Shown in pieces: positions 1 through 12,000 of a stretch of 64,000 bases of DNA. The notes under the pieces are model-generated. The model was not told the origin of the DNA. It saw only the letters and a list, made by a program, of their open reading frames with translations, and ran no database searches. Numbering within the stretch: position 1 is the first letter of the stretch; every line of letters starts with the position of its first letter. The DNA is from Ananas comosus (taxonomy: Eukaryota > Streptophyta > Magnoliopsida > Poales > Bromeliaceae): positions 10,409,078-10,473,077 of the forward strand of contig NC_033637.1 of NCBI RefSeq assembly GCF_001540865.1, written 5' to 3'. Made by a program: the position numbers and the translations under genes.

Positions 1-667
1 ACACAAGTTGGATGTATAAGACACAAACTTTTTATAAAAAAAAAAAAATCATCTTACGCTACTCAAGCTGCAACAGTAAATACTATTCATACAGCGGTTG
101 GTATGTAATGAGCAGAAGTTATGATAAAAGGTCCTTGTCTCGAAAGAAATGCAACATTACGAGCCATAAAAGAAAAAAAAATCACTTTGCCATCTAAAAT
201 TTATAATCTTTTAATTTTAACTATACTGTAATTAGAAACTTTTATGTCATTTTTAAAAAATTGAGAGGAGCTAAGGCCAATGTCGGCCTTGAATAGCTCC
301 GTCCCTGACTGCATAATAGCGTGCTGCTAATGTGACAGTGATATGATATTTTAGTTATTTGTTTCCACATCATCAACCACAGTCATCATGATGATCCGGT
401 AATAATGATGTGGCGATAACATGACATCTTATTTACCGTCATATCAATGCCACATAAGTATGAAGTAGATAACAGAGAAAGGAGAAATTATTTCTTGTAG
501 CTGGTACTCTATATTCTTTAATAGAAATTAAAATTAAGGTATGGTATGATAATTTGATTTGTTTTTGTTTTTTAAATAGCAAACTATTTGCTTCGTTTAT
601 ATTTTGGAAAATGAACTCAGTTAGAAATATAAAGCAACCGTGCTTTGAATTTGAAACTACATTTGTT
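1..667. other. AT-rich intergenic sequence without a gene
   Basis: No convincing exon is seen; the open frames are short and low in complexity. The only local structure is an imperfect hairpin at 267-300, where GGAGCT pairs with AGCTCC and AAGGCC with GGCCTT. It could be one end of an eroded transposon, but no partner end was found. Confidence 0.5.
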
Positions 668-1052
668 AATCATCAAGTACTTAGCCAAACTGTGCTAGGA
701 AGGTGATAACTTGATTTGGGGAAAAATATATAAAACTTTCTTCAATTATCATTCTTTTGGATTCAAATACCTGATCTTTCAAAAACTTTGATTTTACTAT
801 CTAATCTTTTAATTTATTGTAGTTAAAGAGTCAATTGCGACTCTTTAACTTGAAAATCTGAATCCAAAAGAATGATAATTGAAGAAAGTTTTATATATTT
901 TTCCCCAAATCAAGTTATCACCTTCCTAGCACAGTTTGGCTAAGTACTTGATGATTNCTGATCTTTCAAAAACTTTGATTTTACTATCTAATCTTTTAAT
1001 TTATTGTAGTTAAAGAGTCAATTGCGACTCTTTAACTTGAAAATCTGAATCC
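668..1052. repeat. Fold-back plus direct repeat around an assembly N
   Basis: Bases 668-764 reappear as a reverse complement at 860-956. Immediately after the N at 957, bases 771-865 reappear as a direct copy at 958-1052. Identity looks essentially complete in both pairs. A fold-back of the left contig end joined by one N to an overlapping contig explains this better than biology. The real locus is probably 668-865 followed directly by 1053. A young inverted-repeat element cannot be excluded. Confidence 0.75.
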
Positions 1053-1384
1053 GTCATTTATCTTTATGAATTTAGGTAGTATATTTTATGCAATTTACAT
1101 AATTATGAATTTATTAAGAAAATAATTAGCCTAAATTTTATATTCGAAGAGTCATCAAACCACTTAAACCAAATAAATTAAAAGATTTTTAAAAAGTGAA
1201 TAGTCTAATTGCTAAATATAAAAATATAGAAACATTGTTCTCTACACAAAGAGAAAGTATTAAATATAAAAATATAAAAACATTCTCTACACATTTCTCT
1301 ACGTATGAGAGAGAATATTAAATATACAAACATTTTTCTCTACACGGCTCAAGTTTTTGAAAAAGTAACAATTATTTCATATAA

Positions 1385-1560
1385 TCCAACACGTGTGATA
1401 CCCCAATAGTCCCGCATCGAATAGTTATGACCAGATATGAGAATATATAAGCTCGATTGGGTTAAACATAATAACTGGGCTTAAGTATTTTGGGCCGGTG
1501 ATTTTGGCCCAACGAGTTATTATTGCTAGCGGGTCAAATTATTACAACACGAATCAAAAT
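1385..1560 (+). mobile_element. TRIM-like LTR fragment
   Basis: This stretch, which starts TGTGATACCCCAATAG and runs to 'attattac', resembles the LTR portion at 3820-3955. Both contain a motif reading 'tt aagTATTTTGGGCCGG' or close to it, followed by a segment ending in 'cgagttattattgctag'. Only one LTR is present here, with no primer-binding site. It is non-coding. Confidence 0.45.
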
Positions 1561-1609
1561 AATTCGAATAAATTTTATAAATCTTTTTTTTAACTTTGGT
1601 TTGTTATTG

Positions 1610-1740
1610 GCAGTCTGTGGCGCCCCCAAAAGAAGATTTCGGCCGTACCAACCTGCAGTTGCCAAGAATGCAAATGAAACGGGCGTGCGGAAGGCGAGGA
1701 AGGCGCAGCTGAAGCGAGATGAAGCCATCGGGTTATTATC
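1610..1740 (+). other. GC-richer island, possible exon fragment (unrecognised)
   Basis: A short island far richer in GC than its surroundings follows an acceptor-like 'ttggcag'. One plus frame is open through it and encodes a basic Ala/Lys/Arg-rich stretch (for example VRKARKAQLKRDEAIG). The frame then enters a MITE on the right. I do not recognise the peptide. It may be a captured or abandoned exon, or chance. Confidence 0.2.
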
Positions 1741-1744
1741 ACCT

Positions 1745-2245
1745 CCTTTTTACCCACTATTTAAAAACACGAATGCCGATTTCCGCACTATCAAGTTGTT
1801 TCTGATGCTGTGATTTCTGAATCGACGATCGAATTTTATTAGGCTAGATGTAAAATATTTAAAGTACGTAAAAATAAATTTCATAATTTTTTTATATCAT
1901 TTATCTACTAATCGAAATTGCTCAAAATCAAAAACTAAAAAAAAAAAGAAATCTCACAAAAGGTGATTATATAATCCTAAAATTTTAGATTAAAAAAAAA
2001 TTTAATCAAAATTTTATATAATTTGAATATTTTTATACTGTTAAACTTGCAAACGATTCACCACGGCCATTAAAATTGGTGATTTTGGGCCCTTTCGATC
2101 ATAAGGCAAATAATATCAAAAAATCATAAAATTTATTTTCTAGGTACTTTAAATACTTCAGATCAGGTCTAACGGAGCCGATCGTTGATTCAGAAATCCC
2201 AATATCGAAAACGACTTGATAGTATGGAAGTCTCAACCCTAGCTC
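1745..2245. mobile_element. Microsatellite-type MITE, long form, copy K
   Basis: The left end has 'ccgcactatcaagttgttt' and the right end 'aaacgacttgatagtatgg', which are reverse complements apart from a few changes. The interior shares blocks with the long-form copies at 5210, 18045, 19028 and 19790: 'gatcaggtctaacggagccgatcg', 'tttcataattttttt' and 'gttaaacttgcaaacg'. This copy has lost its flanking TA/CT tracts. Confidence 0.6.
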
Positions 2246-2763
2246 TTTTACCTATTTATTCAACTATTCATGGCTAAATTCAAATTTGCCCCCTGTGGTT
2301 TAGTTTCATTTTTGTAGTTATCCCCTGCTTGTAGAAATTGCATTAGTTACCCACTTATTACAGAACTTTGTCATTATCTCAAATAGGTCTAGACATCCAG
2401 TTTTTGGAATTATTATTGAATTCAGTTATAAAACTTTGTGAAAAAAAAAAAAAGTTTGTAGATGAAGTTACAAATTATTAATTTTAATAGTATTAGTAAA
2501 ACAGGAGATCTGTTTTATCTTAATTTCTTTTTAATCTTCTTTTGATTCTAAATTAAATGGATGTTGAGATGTGATGTATCAATTCGTTGTAGTTGTTATT
2601 TTACGACGTAATTTGTCAATTTTTAAAACTTTTGGATCTGTTTGAGACAGTGGTAAAATGTAAGGTGGTAAGTGACGCAATTTATAATTAATTAGGGCAT
2701 TTAAGATAAGAACTAAAGTGCAAGGGACCTTTTTAATTTTGGATTAAGGTACAGCCTATTAAT

Positions 2764-3140
2764 GATCTGCTTTATTAATTTTGAATCCATTACTTAAATG
2801 AGTAATGCTAAGTTTACAATCCAAAAAAGAGTTATAGGATTACAACTCTCAATCCAAGAGTTGTAACCCTAGGGTTCATACAATCCTTTTGAATTTTAAT
2901 ATTAAAAAAAATATAAGAAATATGACTTGGTGCGAAGAAGTTGACTCTTGGATTATAATTCATTTCTCACGAGTCATATTATTCTTTGTTCTTTTATTAT
3001 TAAACCCCTTGAAGGATTATATAAATCTTATGGGCAGAATTATAATTCTTGAATTGAGCGTTGTAATTCTAATACTCTTTTTGAGTTGTAAACTTAGTAC
3101 TTCTTTTTAAGTAATGGATTCACAATTAATAAAGCGGGTC
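2764..3140. mobile_element. MITE with long terminal inverted repeats
   Basis: The left end reads CTGCTTTATTAATTTTGAAT and continues into 'ccattacttaa...gtttacaa'. The right end, reverse-complemented, reads CCGCTTTATTAATTGTGAAT and continues likewise. The similarity extends roughly 75 bp into each end. The open frame inside is not a gene. No clear target duplication was found. Confidence 0.65.
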
Positions 3141-3311
3141 GAATTTTTTTGTCAATCCTCATTAGTTATTTCTTTTGAGATACATGTTGTTTATAAACAT
3201 GGCAGCAGATGAAGTGTTTCTTAACGAGGTCTTATTATGGAGCTCCCTAGCTACTTAAGTTTTGTCCCAACTTTGTATATCATTTTTACGCCATTGTGGT
3301 GTTTTGCAGGC

Positions 3312-3389
3312 GGGCTTTGCCGGTTGCTGTTGTGCTCGGAGTTGCGGGTCTAGCCGGTTTATATTTCTACCTCAACAATGTCTATTAAT
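3312..3389 (+). CDS. Possible orphan terminal exon encoding a hydrophobic tail
   Basis: After an acceptor-like 'gtgttttgcag' a plus frame reads ...LGVAGLAGLYFYLNNVY and stops at a TAA. The codon choice is GC-rich, unlike the AT-rich flanks, and an A-rich stretch follows. The sequence looks like a C-terminal membrane anchor. No upstream exon that would join it was found, so it may be the remnant of a degraded gene, an exon carried by a transposon, or the end of a gene whose earlier exons lie in or left of the repeat-rich first 3 kb. The family was not recognised. Confidence 0.3.
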
Positions 3390-3819
3390 GTTGACTCCCA
3401 AAAAAAAAAAAGAAAAAAAAAAGAAAAAAAAAAGAAGCCATAGTAGAAGCTAAGAAGCAAAATTACTATTTGGGGGATCTTGTGAGGCTCTTGTTCATGG
3501 TGAAAGGGTAGTGCTCTTATTTGTTGCTAGTTATTATTATATATAGTAAGAGAGAATTTCATTGTAATCATCCACTTTGTGTTTTCCAGTTCCAGTTTAT
3601 GCAAGTTTTGTTGAACATCTTAAAGTAAAAACATGTTCATATCTTAATTTGAAGAGAGATAAATCAAACATGTCCATATCATTGAAGAGATAAATATACA
3701 CGCAATGTCGATTTATTCTACTGAATCTATACACAGTTCAAATTTATTTGTAGCTTAAATTTTAAATTGCAATCTGTGGCCCCTCTTTCTCTCTCTTTGT
3801 CCCACCTCAATAATTTTAT

Positions 3820-4262
3820 ATCGGATAGGAATGAGAATGTGATTGAGTATATATGAGACTTAGATACTAGTAATAATAATTGGACTTAAGCATTTTGGAC
3901 CAGTACTTTGGGCCCAACAAGTTATTGTTGCTAGTGGACTGGGTCGTTACATTTGGTATTAGGTGACCGACTATGCCATGGTTTGAATGACAAGGCTTGC
4001 GAGACGATCTGGATGATAAGACTAGCGAGACAAGTCTCACATCGTTTAGTGGGCTGTATGTGTGATTGGACTAACGAGGACGTTAGAGCCTTAACAAGGG
4101 ACTAGTATGTGTGATTGGACTGACAAGGATGTGAGGGGCTTAACGGGAAAAGTCTATCACATCCCAATAATCTCAGGATGTTAATGGGGGGGAGTCTGTC
4201 GAACCTAATAATCACATATCGAATAGAAATAGAAATGTAACTGGATTTAAATGATTTGGGCA
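3820..4262 (+). mobile_element. TRIM-like element, partial
   Basis: An LTR-like block ends in 'gggtcgttaca' at about 3952. It is followed by a degenerate primer-binding site (TTTGGTATTAGG, compare TGGTATCAGAGC). An internal segment contains 'gcgagacaagtctcacatcg', which is also present inside the Cassandra copies further right. From about 4196 the start of a second LTR is visible ('tgtcgaacctaataatcaca'), then the match is lost. Nothing is coded. Unlike the Cassandra copies, no 5S-like block is visible. Confidence 0.5.
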
Positions 4263-5205
4263 AGATCAGTTTTTTACTATTAAAGTTTGAATTAATTTAG
4301 CACGTGCATTTTTATTTTATGAGTAAAATTTGAATTATACTCTTAAGTCCTATCAAAACAAATATATTTTATTTTCCTATTTCAGTTTGACGTAATTTGC
4401 TGAAGTAATTTGCCGAGTACATTGAATAGATAAAAAAAAATAATCGAAGTATCTCAAACTCTATTTTATCCATAATTTTTTTAACCAAATCAATTTTGTT
4501 ACAAAATCAACTCAATTCTTATCTAAAATAGTTATTTATAAACCAGATATATATGGTCCCACCAAACAAGGTTATATATCAATTCGATTTTTCCCGTTCC
4601 ACTGGTTACCAAAAATAGTTCCCAAATAGTGCACTCATTTTATCCGAATGCCTCCCAAATCTATTGTTGGGAAAAATTTTAAAAAATATGGTTAAAAAAA
4701 TCGAAAAAATAAATGTGTACAACATAGCGGATAAATGGTACAATATCTATTTAAATAGCATTACTTGTTCAAACAGTGCAATATAATAATATTCCCACTA
4801 AGTAGTACAATATTGCTACAAACTGGTGTAACTTTCGCGCCAAATAGTGCAACCCGGTTCGCCCTTCTTTTTCCTCTCATCTCTTCTTTTCTTTTTCTTC
4901 TTCCTCATCCTCCTTCCCATTCTTCTTCTTCTTCTTCTTCTTCTTCGTGACTCTTTTTTTTTTTTTTTCTTTTTCTTTTTCTTCTTGTTGTTACTAAGCA
5001 CGCGTTTTACTTTTTTTTTTTTGTGTCATTCATCTTATTCTTCTTTTCTTGTACATCTTCTTCTTTTCCTCTCACCATTCGTCTTATCCTTATGTTTTTT
5101 TTATTTTTCGTCACCCTCTTTCTTACAGAAAGTGAAACAAAGGTGCAATTGAAAAAATGGTGCAATTTTTAGAAAGCTATCAAATCGACATATCGTGTCC
5201 GTATC
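4263..5205. other. AT-rich spacer with a pyrimidine tract
   Basis: No gene is seen. The stretch 4860-5130 is nearly pure C/T on the plus strand, with (TTC)n runs at 4921-4946. The open frames there encode only Phe/Leu/Ser or Lys/Arg repeats and are composition artefacts. Confidence 0.6.
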
Positions 5206-5209
5206 CGTG

Positions 5210-5833
5210 TCCTAGAACTAGTATACTCTTATGAGTATGGTGCCCTTTTTATTCATAAGTTATTTTTGATGATGAAGCTTTCGAATCAACAATACACTCC
5301 GTTAAATATGATCTAGAATATTTGAAACTTCTAAAAAATAAATTTTATAATTTTTTGAAATCATAATAAAATCTACTAGCGAGTATAAAATAAACAGTCA
5401 AAATAGAACGACGTCTTAAAAATGGATGATCAGATCCTTCAATTTAAGATCGGAGTTATTAATTTTTATCTAAATAGTGAATAGAATATTTCTATCAAAA
5501 TTCAACCGATTCTCTTCAATTTAAGATCGGAGTTATTAATTTCTATCTAAATAGTGAATAGAACTTTCTATCAAAAATTCAACCGATTCCGATTCTTTTA
5601 CACCGTTAAGCTAGCAAGTATTTCATACTAGCCGTTAAAATTATCAATTTTGTAACATTTTGATCATAAAGTAAATGATGTCGAAAAATCATGAAATTTG
5701 ATTTGTAAAAGTTTTAAATGCTCTAAATAATATTTAACGGTATGAATCGTCAATTCGGAAGCTCTATCATCGAAAACGACTTATGAGTACGAGGGCGATC
5801 GTACTCATAAGAGTATAGTAGTTGGACTCTCTA

Positions 5834-5839
<6 letters not shown>
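5210..5839. mobile_element. Microsatellite-type MITE, long form, copy A
   Basis: The left end is 'actagtatactcttatgag' and the right end 'actcataagagtatagtag', which are inverted repeats. Just inside the right end, 'gtacgagggcgatcgtac' forms a small hairpin. The interior contains a duplicated block ('atttaagatcggagttatta' at about 5440 and 5518). The right end runs into (CT)n at 5828-5851 and (TA)n at 5852-5872. Confidence 0.7.
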
Positions 5840-5873
<34 letters not shown>

Positions 5874-5882
5874 TAAAATTAG

Positions 5883-6097
5883 GCTGGAATACTTTTAATA
5901 GCACCAAGCGATTGGTGATAATAAATTTTCGGCCTTTGGATAAAATTTATAGAATTAGGATGACAATGGTCTCTCTCGAGTTTTGTTTGGTATAATAGCA
6001 TAATTTAAGAGATAAAATTAGTAAAGGGGAAGATTTAATGGTGAAAACTTGATAGCACTAAGTGTTTGGTATTATTAGAAATATTCCAGTCGAACTG
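5883..6097. mobile_element. Microsatellite-type MITE, short form, copy B
   Basis: The left end 'ggctggaatacttttaatag' followed by 'caccaagcg' is matched at the right by 'agcactaagtgtttgg' followed by 'tattagaaatattccagtc'. It lies directly after the TA tract that ends copy A, so the two elements share one microsatellite. Confidence 0.6.
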
Positions 6098-6342
6098 TAT
6101 GTATTATACTAATATTTAAATTGTAAAGCAATTGGAGATAATTAAAATAAGTAATATAATCCAAACCTAAACCTCATTAGCATAATCATTTCTCACAGGT
6201 GTCCCTGTCCAGGCCCATTTTATGAATTGACACCTGTGGCAATCCAAGCAGGAGGTGTCAAAGCCAAAGGTTGGGAGGAAGTGAAGGAGAAAGAGGTGTC
6301 CACACAAGAGAGAAAAAGTAAAAAGACACCAAAAATTATAGG

Positions 6343-6643
6343 GTAAATTTTAAATACCACACCTTTGACTGCGTACTTTTTAATCTGTGGGTTAAAGTGT
6401 ATTAATTTAGTATTCTGTGATTTTATTTTTTTTCTTTCATCACCTCTTTTGTTAACTTTTAGTTAAATTATCTACAAATTTTTTTTTTTATCAAATATCC
6501 ACTTTAGTACAACGAAAAAAATTAGTAGAGTGAATAACAAAAAGAAAAAAAATAAAACCACAAGGTACGAAAGTGATACACTTTAAACAACAGGGTACTA
6601 AAGTGAGAAAGTACGAAACCATATGAATGGTATTTGAAGTTTT
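6343..6643. mobile_element. MITE of the 'CTTCAAATACC' family, copy 1
   Basis: The ends are 'aaattttaaataccacacc' and 'ggtatttgaagttt' in inverted orientation. The interior has 'taaagtgtattaatttagta' on the left and 'agtgatacactttaaacaa' on the right. Related copies lie at 23877, 40228 and 45748. It is non-coding. Confidence 0.65.
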
Positions 6644-6665
6644 TACAAAAATTATATACACCACA

Positions 6666-7262
6666 CCATAGTTAGTTAATTCATGAATTATTAAAAATCT
6701 GAATAAAACAGTTTGTATGTGATTTATTTAAAAAAAAAGAATAAAATGCATTTTTTTTTTGTTAGATTTATTATTCACGAATAATTCGCATATGCAGAAC
6801 TATTCGGCCAAAAAAAGGTGTAAAATTTTTGGATAAAATTGTTTTTCCGAATTATTGACAAATTATTGACGAATTATTCACTAATTATTCGCTAATTATT
6901 GAAAAACCTTATGAACTTTCGAAATATATAGATTATAAAAAAGATGAAGATGGGGACAATTATAAAATTTGCTATTATTTTTTTTAACTTGATCTACTTT
7001 ATTTTTATATTCTTAAGAATTTATAACTATATATGTTAGTAGAAAAATGTAGAGAAAAAAACTTAGTTTAATAGCCAAATTTTTTATCCCGAATTTTAAT
7101 TGGTGAACTTTTAATTTTCGTATAAATCGTGTATCCGAATAATTAGTGAATCCATTTTTTAAGCTGTATTTTTCAACGAATTTAAAAATTAAAATACGAA
7201 TTTTATTCGAATTATACCCATATTAAATTTTTGCCGAATACGAATTAACTAACTAAGTCACA
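6666..7262. mobile_element. AT-rich MITE
   Basis: The left end 'agttagttaattcatgaatt' is matched by the right end 'cgaattaactaact'. Inside, at about 6855-6905, an 'attattgac/attattcgc' motif is repeated in tandem. The rest is AT-rich and non-coding. Confidence 0.45.
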
Positions 7263-7265
7263 CTG

Positions 7266-8815
7266 CGTATACAACCATACGGGGTATATTTATACAGACG
7301 TATAATACCAAAATGTAAATGTTACTGAGACAAAATTATATAATTTGCAATGAGAAATTTTTTTAAAAAAATAGAGGATAGAGGAGAAAAATGAATATTT
7401 ATAAAAAAAATTCTTTTTTTATTTTTTTTTATTTTTTTTAAATCGAATGGTAGTACGAAACGGATATAAGTGTTCCAGAGTCGTTATCAGTTATCACGTG
7501 TGACACGGTGGATAACGAATTGCTTCGCAACGAGGGAAAGTTTAGGCGTGAACATAGTTTAATGGACCGAGGGACCCACACACACACACACCCAAAAAAA
7601 AATCATCATATTTTATGTTTGAAATAAAATTTTATATGAAAGAAGAGTGCGGAATAACCACAACTATAAAGTCATTTGATCTTGCTTAATACATGCATAT
7701 TTGAAAATTTTGTTCAGAAGAGATCACGAATTAAATTTCTAAACTTACGTGCATGCAGAAGTTCACGACTCAGATAGAAATGCACTCCCATCCCATCCCA
7801 TTTTCTAGGTGTGATAGAACAAATTCGGAGCTGATAAAATTTTATTTTATTTTTTTTCGTAAGTTTTGATAGATTTTTAGCAGATCGAGAGGGATTAAAG
7901 AAAAAAAGGAATCCTTCGCTCTGTTTCTTAGTTGATTGCGATTAATTTGGTACTGATTATTTTATTCTCTATATTTTGTTTTTCACCTTAATGCCGAGTT
8001 TCCGATATAGATCCATTTGCCTCCTTTGGCTCCATAGGAGGATAATTATTGGTTCGGTTTGGATTAGCTTTTAGCCGATTCTCAAATTGAGCCGAAACTT
8101 TTAATTAAAAGTTCACAACTGACCCGATCCAATTTATTTTTGGAATCGATTCAAACCAAACCGAATTAGATTTAGGTTTTAGTTTGGAGCCATGCTGTGA
8201 ACACTGTAAAAGCTCATTACTCTAAATAAGTTTTTCTTTTAAAATGACCCTAAAAAAATTTCTAATTGATCAATGATCTTCTCATAATTTTGTTTAGCCA
8301 ATTAATCCTCTTTTCGTCAATTTAATGCCATATTGGACAAATATGAGAACTACGATAAATTATTCACCGTCTTTGAAAAAACAGTGTATTATTTTTTACT
8401 TTTTTAAAAAAAAAAAGATAAATAATTCACAATTTTTTAAATTTTAGACGACAAACATTATTAAAGATAACGAATAATTCATCGTTTTCTAATTATTTTT
8501 CTTCTACGTGAGTGAGTTGGCAAAATTTGAAATTTAAAAGTTTATATTTTAAATTCTAAAATATAAATATAAAATATAAAACTTAAATTCTAATATAAAA
8601 AATAATATCATTATTTTTTATTTATAACTATCCATTTTAATTTTTATTCCATTTTATCTAACCAAACGCTATTTTTTTTATTCATATAAATAATCTAATT
8701 TTCATTCAAACGTAAAATTAATCTAATTTCCGCTTATAACTTAATTTATATCTATTTCTAGAATTGTCGCATTTTGCTTATTTCCGAACCAAAGATACCT
8801 ACGAGCCTATATTGC
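7266..8815. other. AT-rich sequence upstream of the DUF3754 gene
   Basis: No gene or clear transposon ends are seen. A/T homopolymers are common and there is a short (CA)n at about 7577-7591. Confidence 0.5.
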
Positions 8816-8825
8816 GGTGCAGTGA

Positions 8826-8906
8826 TGACGTGGTGGACCCGGTCCACTAAGCAATTCCCCGTTAAGCATCCCCTCGAAGCATCGCACCCGCACACGTGCC
8901 ACGTCA
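8826..8906 (+). promoter_or_regulatory. ACGT-core cluster in the DUF3754 promoter
   Basis: Three ACGT-core motifs lie within 81 bases: TGACGTGG at 8826-8833, the palindromic G-box CACGTG at 8893-8898 and CCACGTCA at 8899-8906. Such motifs bind plant bZIP and bHLH factors. They lie 50-130 bp upstream of a TATA-like TTATATT at 8954-8960 on a GC-richer background. Occupancy is not shown. Confidence 0.45.
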
Positions 8907-8953
8907 TCATCTTCTTCCACCGACTCTCTCTCTCTCTGTCACTACACTCCTCC

Positions 8954-8960
8954 TTATATT
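8954..8960 (+). promoter_or_regulatory. TATA-like box of the DUF3754 gene
   Basis: TTATATT lies 115 bp upstream of the ATG. Transcription from about 8985 would give a leader of about 90 nt containing (CT)n at 9008-9043 and no upstream ATG. Confidence 0.45.
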
Positions 8961-9005
8961 CGCTCCCACACTCCCCACTCCCCTTCTCCTCGATCCCAAA
9001 CTATA

Positions 9006-9047
<42 letters not shown>

Positions 9048-9074
9048 TTTGTCTTCGTAGTCGCCTTCGTAGCC

Positions 9075-12000
9075 ATGGAGACGGGGCGTTGGAAGGGGAA
9101 GGAGATGATGCGGCTCGAGCGGGAATCGGTGATACCCATCCTGAAGCCCAAGCTCATCATGAAGCTCGCCTCCCTCATCGGTAACAAACCCAAATCCCGC
9201 CGCGTCCTCGCGGTTTCAACGATCTTCTAACAGGATCGGCTGGTCCCGATCTTAGTTACGCGCCTTCCGTATCGATGTCGTGAATCGATGTATTTGGATT
9301 CGTGATTCGCTTTTTGTAGAGCGCGATGCGGATCGAACGGAGTTCTTGAAGCTGTGCAAGAAGGCGGAGTACACGATTAGGGCTTGGTATCAATTGCAAT
9401 TTGAGGATCTAAGGGTGATTAATCGATCTTTATCTAGCTAATTGCTATGCGTAATTGATGTTTAAGTGTGATTTCTATGTGCATTTGTGTTTCTAAAATT
9501 TGAATGTTGGAGATTATTGTTTATGCAGCAATTGTACACCCTGTTTGATCCGGTCTATGGAGATAAGAGGTTGGAGCAACAGAATTTGTCTCCGGATGAG
9601 ATTGATACTTTGGAGCTTAATTTTATGACATATCTTTTCCAGGTCGCTGAGCTATCCCATTTTATGTCGATGCCTTTTTTTTTCTTTCTTCTTTTTGGAC
9701 AAATTTGTAGGGATTTGATCCTACATGTTTACATGCTATGATTCCTATATTTGGTTCCTCGGAAAAACATGGAAAAAAAATTTCGAGAAAGAAGTTTTTC
9801 TTGGAACACTTCTTTTTCAGTTTTCGGCCGTTTGGTTCCAAGAAAAACTAGGTTGTTTGAAGAACTACTTTTTTTTTAGATTTCATGGAAAACTAGTATT
9901 TTTTGTTTTATGAATTTTTCATCGGAAAATGAATACGCTAGTTTTATAGAGTATGAATTTTTTTTAATCAAAAAAGCTAGGTTTTGTTGGACCAAACAGA
10001 CGAAAAATTATTAAAACGGTTTACCATGGAAAACTTTTTTCTCGGAAACATTTTATAAGTTCTATTGTTATGTGCTCTTAACTTTTTGTCCAGTGGTACA
10101 ATTTTCTGGTCCAGCAATAAACTTCAGGCTATGCCCTCCTTGTTCAGAAAAGGGAATAAGAATCTTGTCCAGCACAGCAGGAAGAAATATCTGATATTTG
10201 TCGAAACTATTTCGGATGGAAATTTGTTCTTCTGCTTTTAATTAGGAGCCAAAATTTAAGGTTCTAAAGGAATACAGGAATGGAAGTAAAGAAATTAATA
10301 GTGGCTTTAACAATCAGCATGATGGTAAGAAAATTAATTGCAGGATTTTAGGTAATTTTTACTGGGCAAATTTCTAAGTCATGTACTTCGTAGTAAGGAT
10401 GATGTAAAATAGATGCCAAATGACAATTTATGAAGACTTATAGGATGGACTGATGCTTGACAAGATGAAATTTCATTATGGTACATAATTTTCTCACTAT
10501 CCATTGTATAACATTGATTCTCACGGACGGGATGATACGATTATGACTCTTAAGGGCATATTTGGACATTGGAGCACCCCATACATCAGATAACTCCCAA
10601 AGTCTTACTATTTCAAAATTTTAACCTAGTAGTTAGAGAAAGCAACTGCCTATGAAAATTTTTATCATCCTGTTAAATTTCGAATTGCAATAGTAGCTTT
10701 ACCGTCCAAGGTCGTCCTGCACGGTCATTTAATATTTTCTAAAAGTTTGAGTTGTATGCCCTTACTCCCTCTACGCCTTTCTATCACCATCATCTTCTGC
10801 AATCAGAAATTCCAATCATACCTACAAGTGGTCTTTGTTTCGTTTTGCAGGAAATAGTTGCAAGATTATGTTCCTCATCCGTCATATTACTTTCTTTGTC
10901 ATCGAGAGAGACCCTCGTTCTCGATCTCTATGCGAACCTCTTAATTAGAAAGCGGATTGTCCTGATTTACTGAAATGCTTAGTTATTTCTGATAAAAATT
11001 CACATCATTGGATCTATCTTGTCTACAAACAAGAAATTAGTCCACGACCTTTGTTTGTCAGCCTGTTAGCAATGAGAAGTTGATCGAGCAAAGAAGATTG
11101 ACAGCAGTGATCAAGTTGGTAGGGGGGGGGGGGAAGACATTTTGCTCTGCTTGTGCAAACATACTTGCATATTTATCTATCATTAAGTGTGCTCTACAAT
11201 TGAATTACAAAAATCTTATTCAGTCTGTCTCACTGCATTTATAGAGAAGTTCTTTTACATACATGAATATCTTTACTTGAGGCAGATAATGGAAAAGAGC
11301 AACTTCAAGCTATTAACTGATGAGGAGTATGATGTTGCACAGTCTGGGCAGTATCTCTTACACCTCCCAATCAAAGTGGATGAAACAAAGGTCTAAAACC
11401 AATTCTGTTGTTAAATTTATTGATATGAATTATTGCGTATATTCATATGATAAACTCTGCTTGTTGGATCATTGTAGCTTGACAAAAAGCTCTTGACAAG
11501 GTACTTCAAGGAGCATCCCTGTGATAACCTCCCTGAATTTGCTGATACGGTACTGTTTTCATGTCTATCTTGGAATGGCTTTTGCCAATTACATAACTAA
11601 AGACTTTTATGCATGGGGATTACTTTTTCTGAATTTACTGTATAAACTTTCATCGGCAGTGAACTTATTTTAAAATGTTTATACTGTTATTGCTCATTCA
11701 TGAGTAACCTTGTCAACAGTTTAATATGGATGGTTGCTATCAGTTTTCACTGCATAATTAAGTAAAAGGCTTGAACTCTTTTTTCAAAAAAGATATTAAC
11801 GTATTTTATTGATGAGTCTACTTGATTGGGTGAGATGTCCTTAAAGGGGCCGTTTGGTCTAAGGTTTGTGATATTCCGAAAATGTTGCATATTTTATATT
11901 TGGAATGATAATTTTGTTATTAACTTATCAAGCTACTTGGGTTGGGAAGTTGTTAAGAACTAGTATATTCTTATTAATGGATTACCAACGATTCCCATAA

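Noticed and set aside
4816..5152. Frames of Lys/Arg or Phe/Leu/Ser repeats
   Set aside because: They are produced by the poly-pyrimidine tract and have no protein complexity.
6190..6320. Open plus frame after 'ttctcacag' encoding a Lys/Glu-rich peptide
   Set aside because: There is no upstream or downstream partner exon, it runs into a MITE at 6343, and the peptide is not recognised; judged chance.
8774..9184. 136-aa plus frame over the DUF3754 start
   Set aside because: It runs through the promoter and the CT tract and is out of frame with the DUF3754 exon 1.
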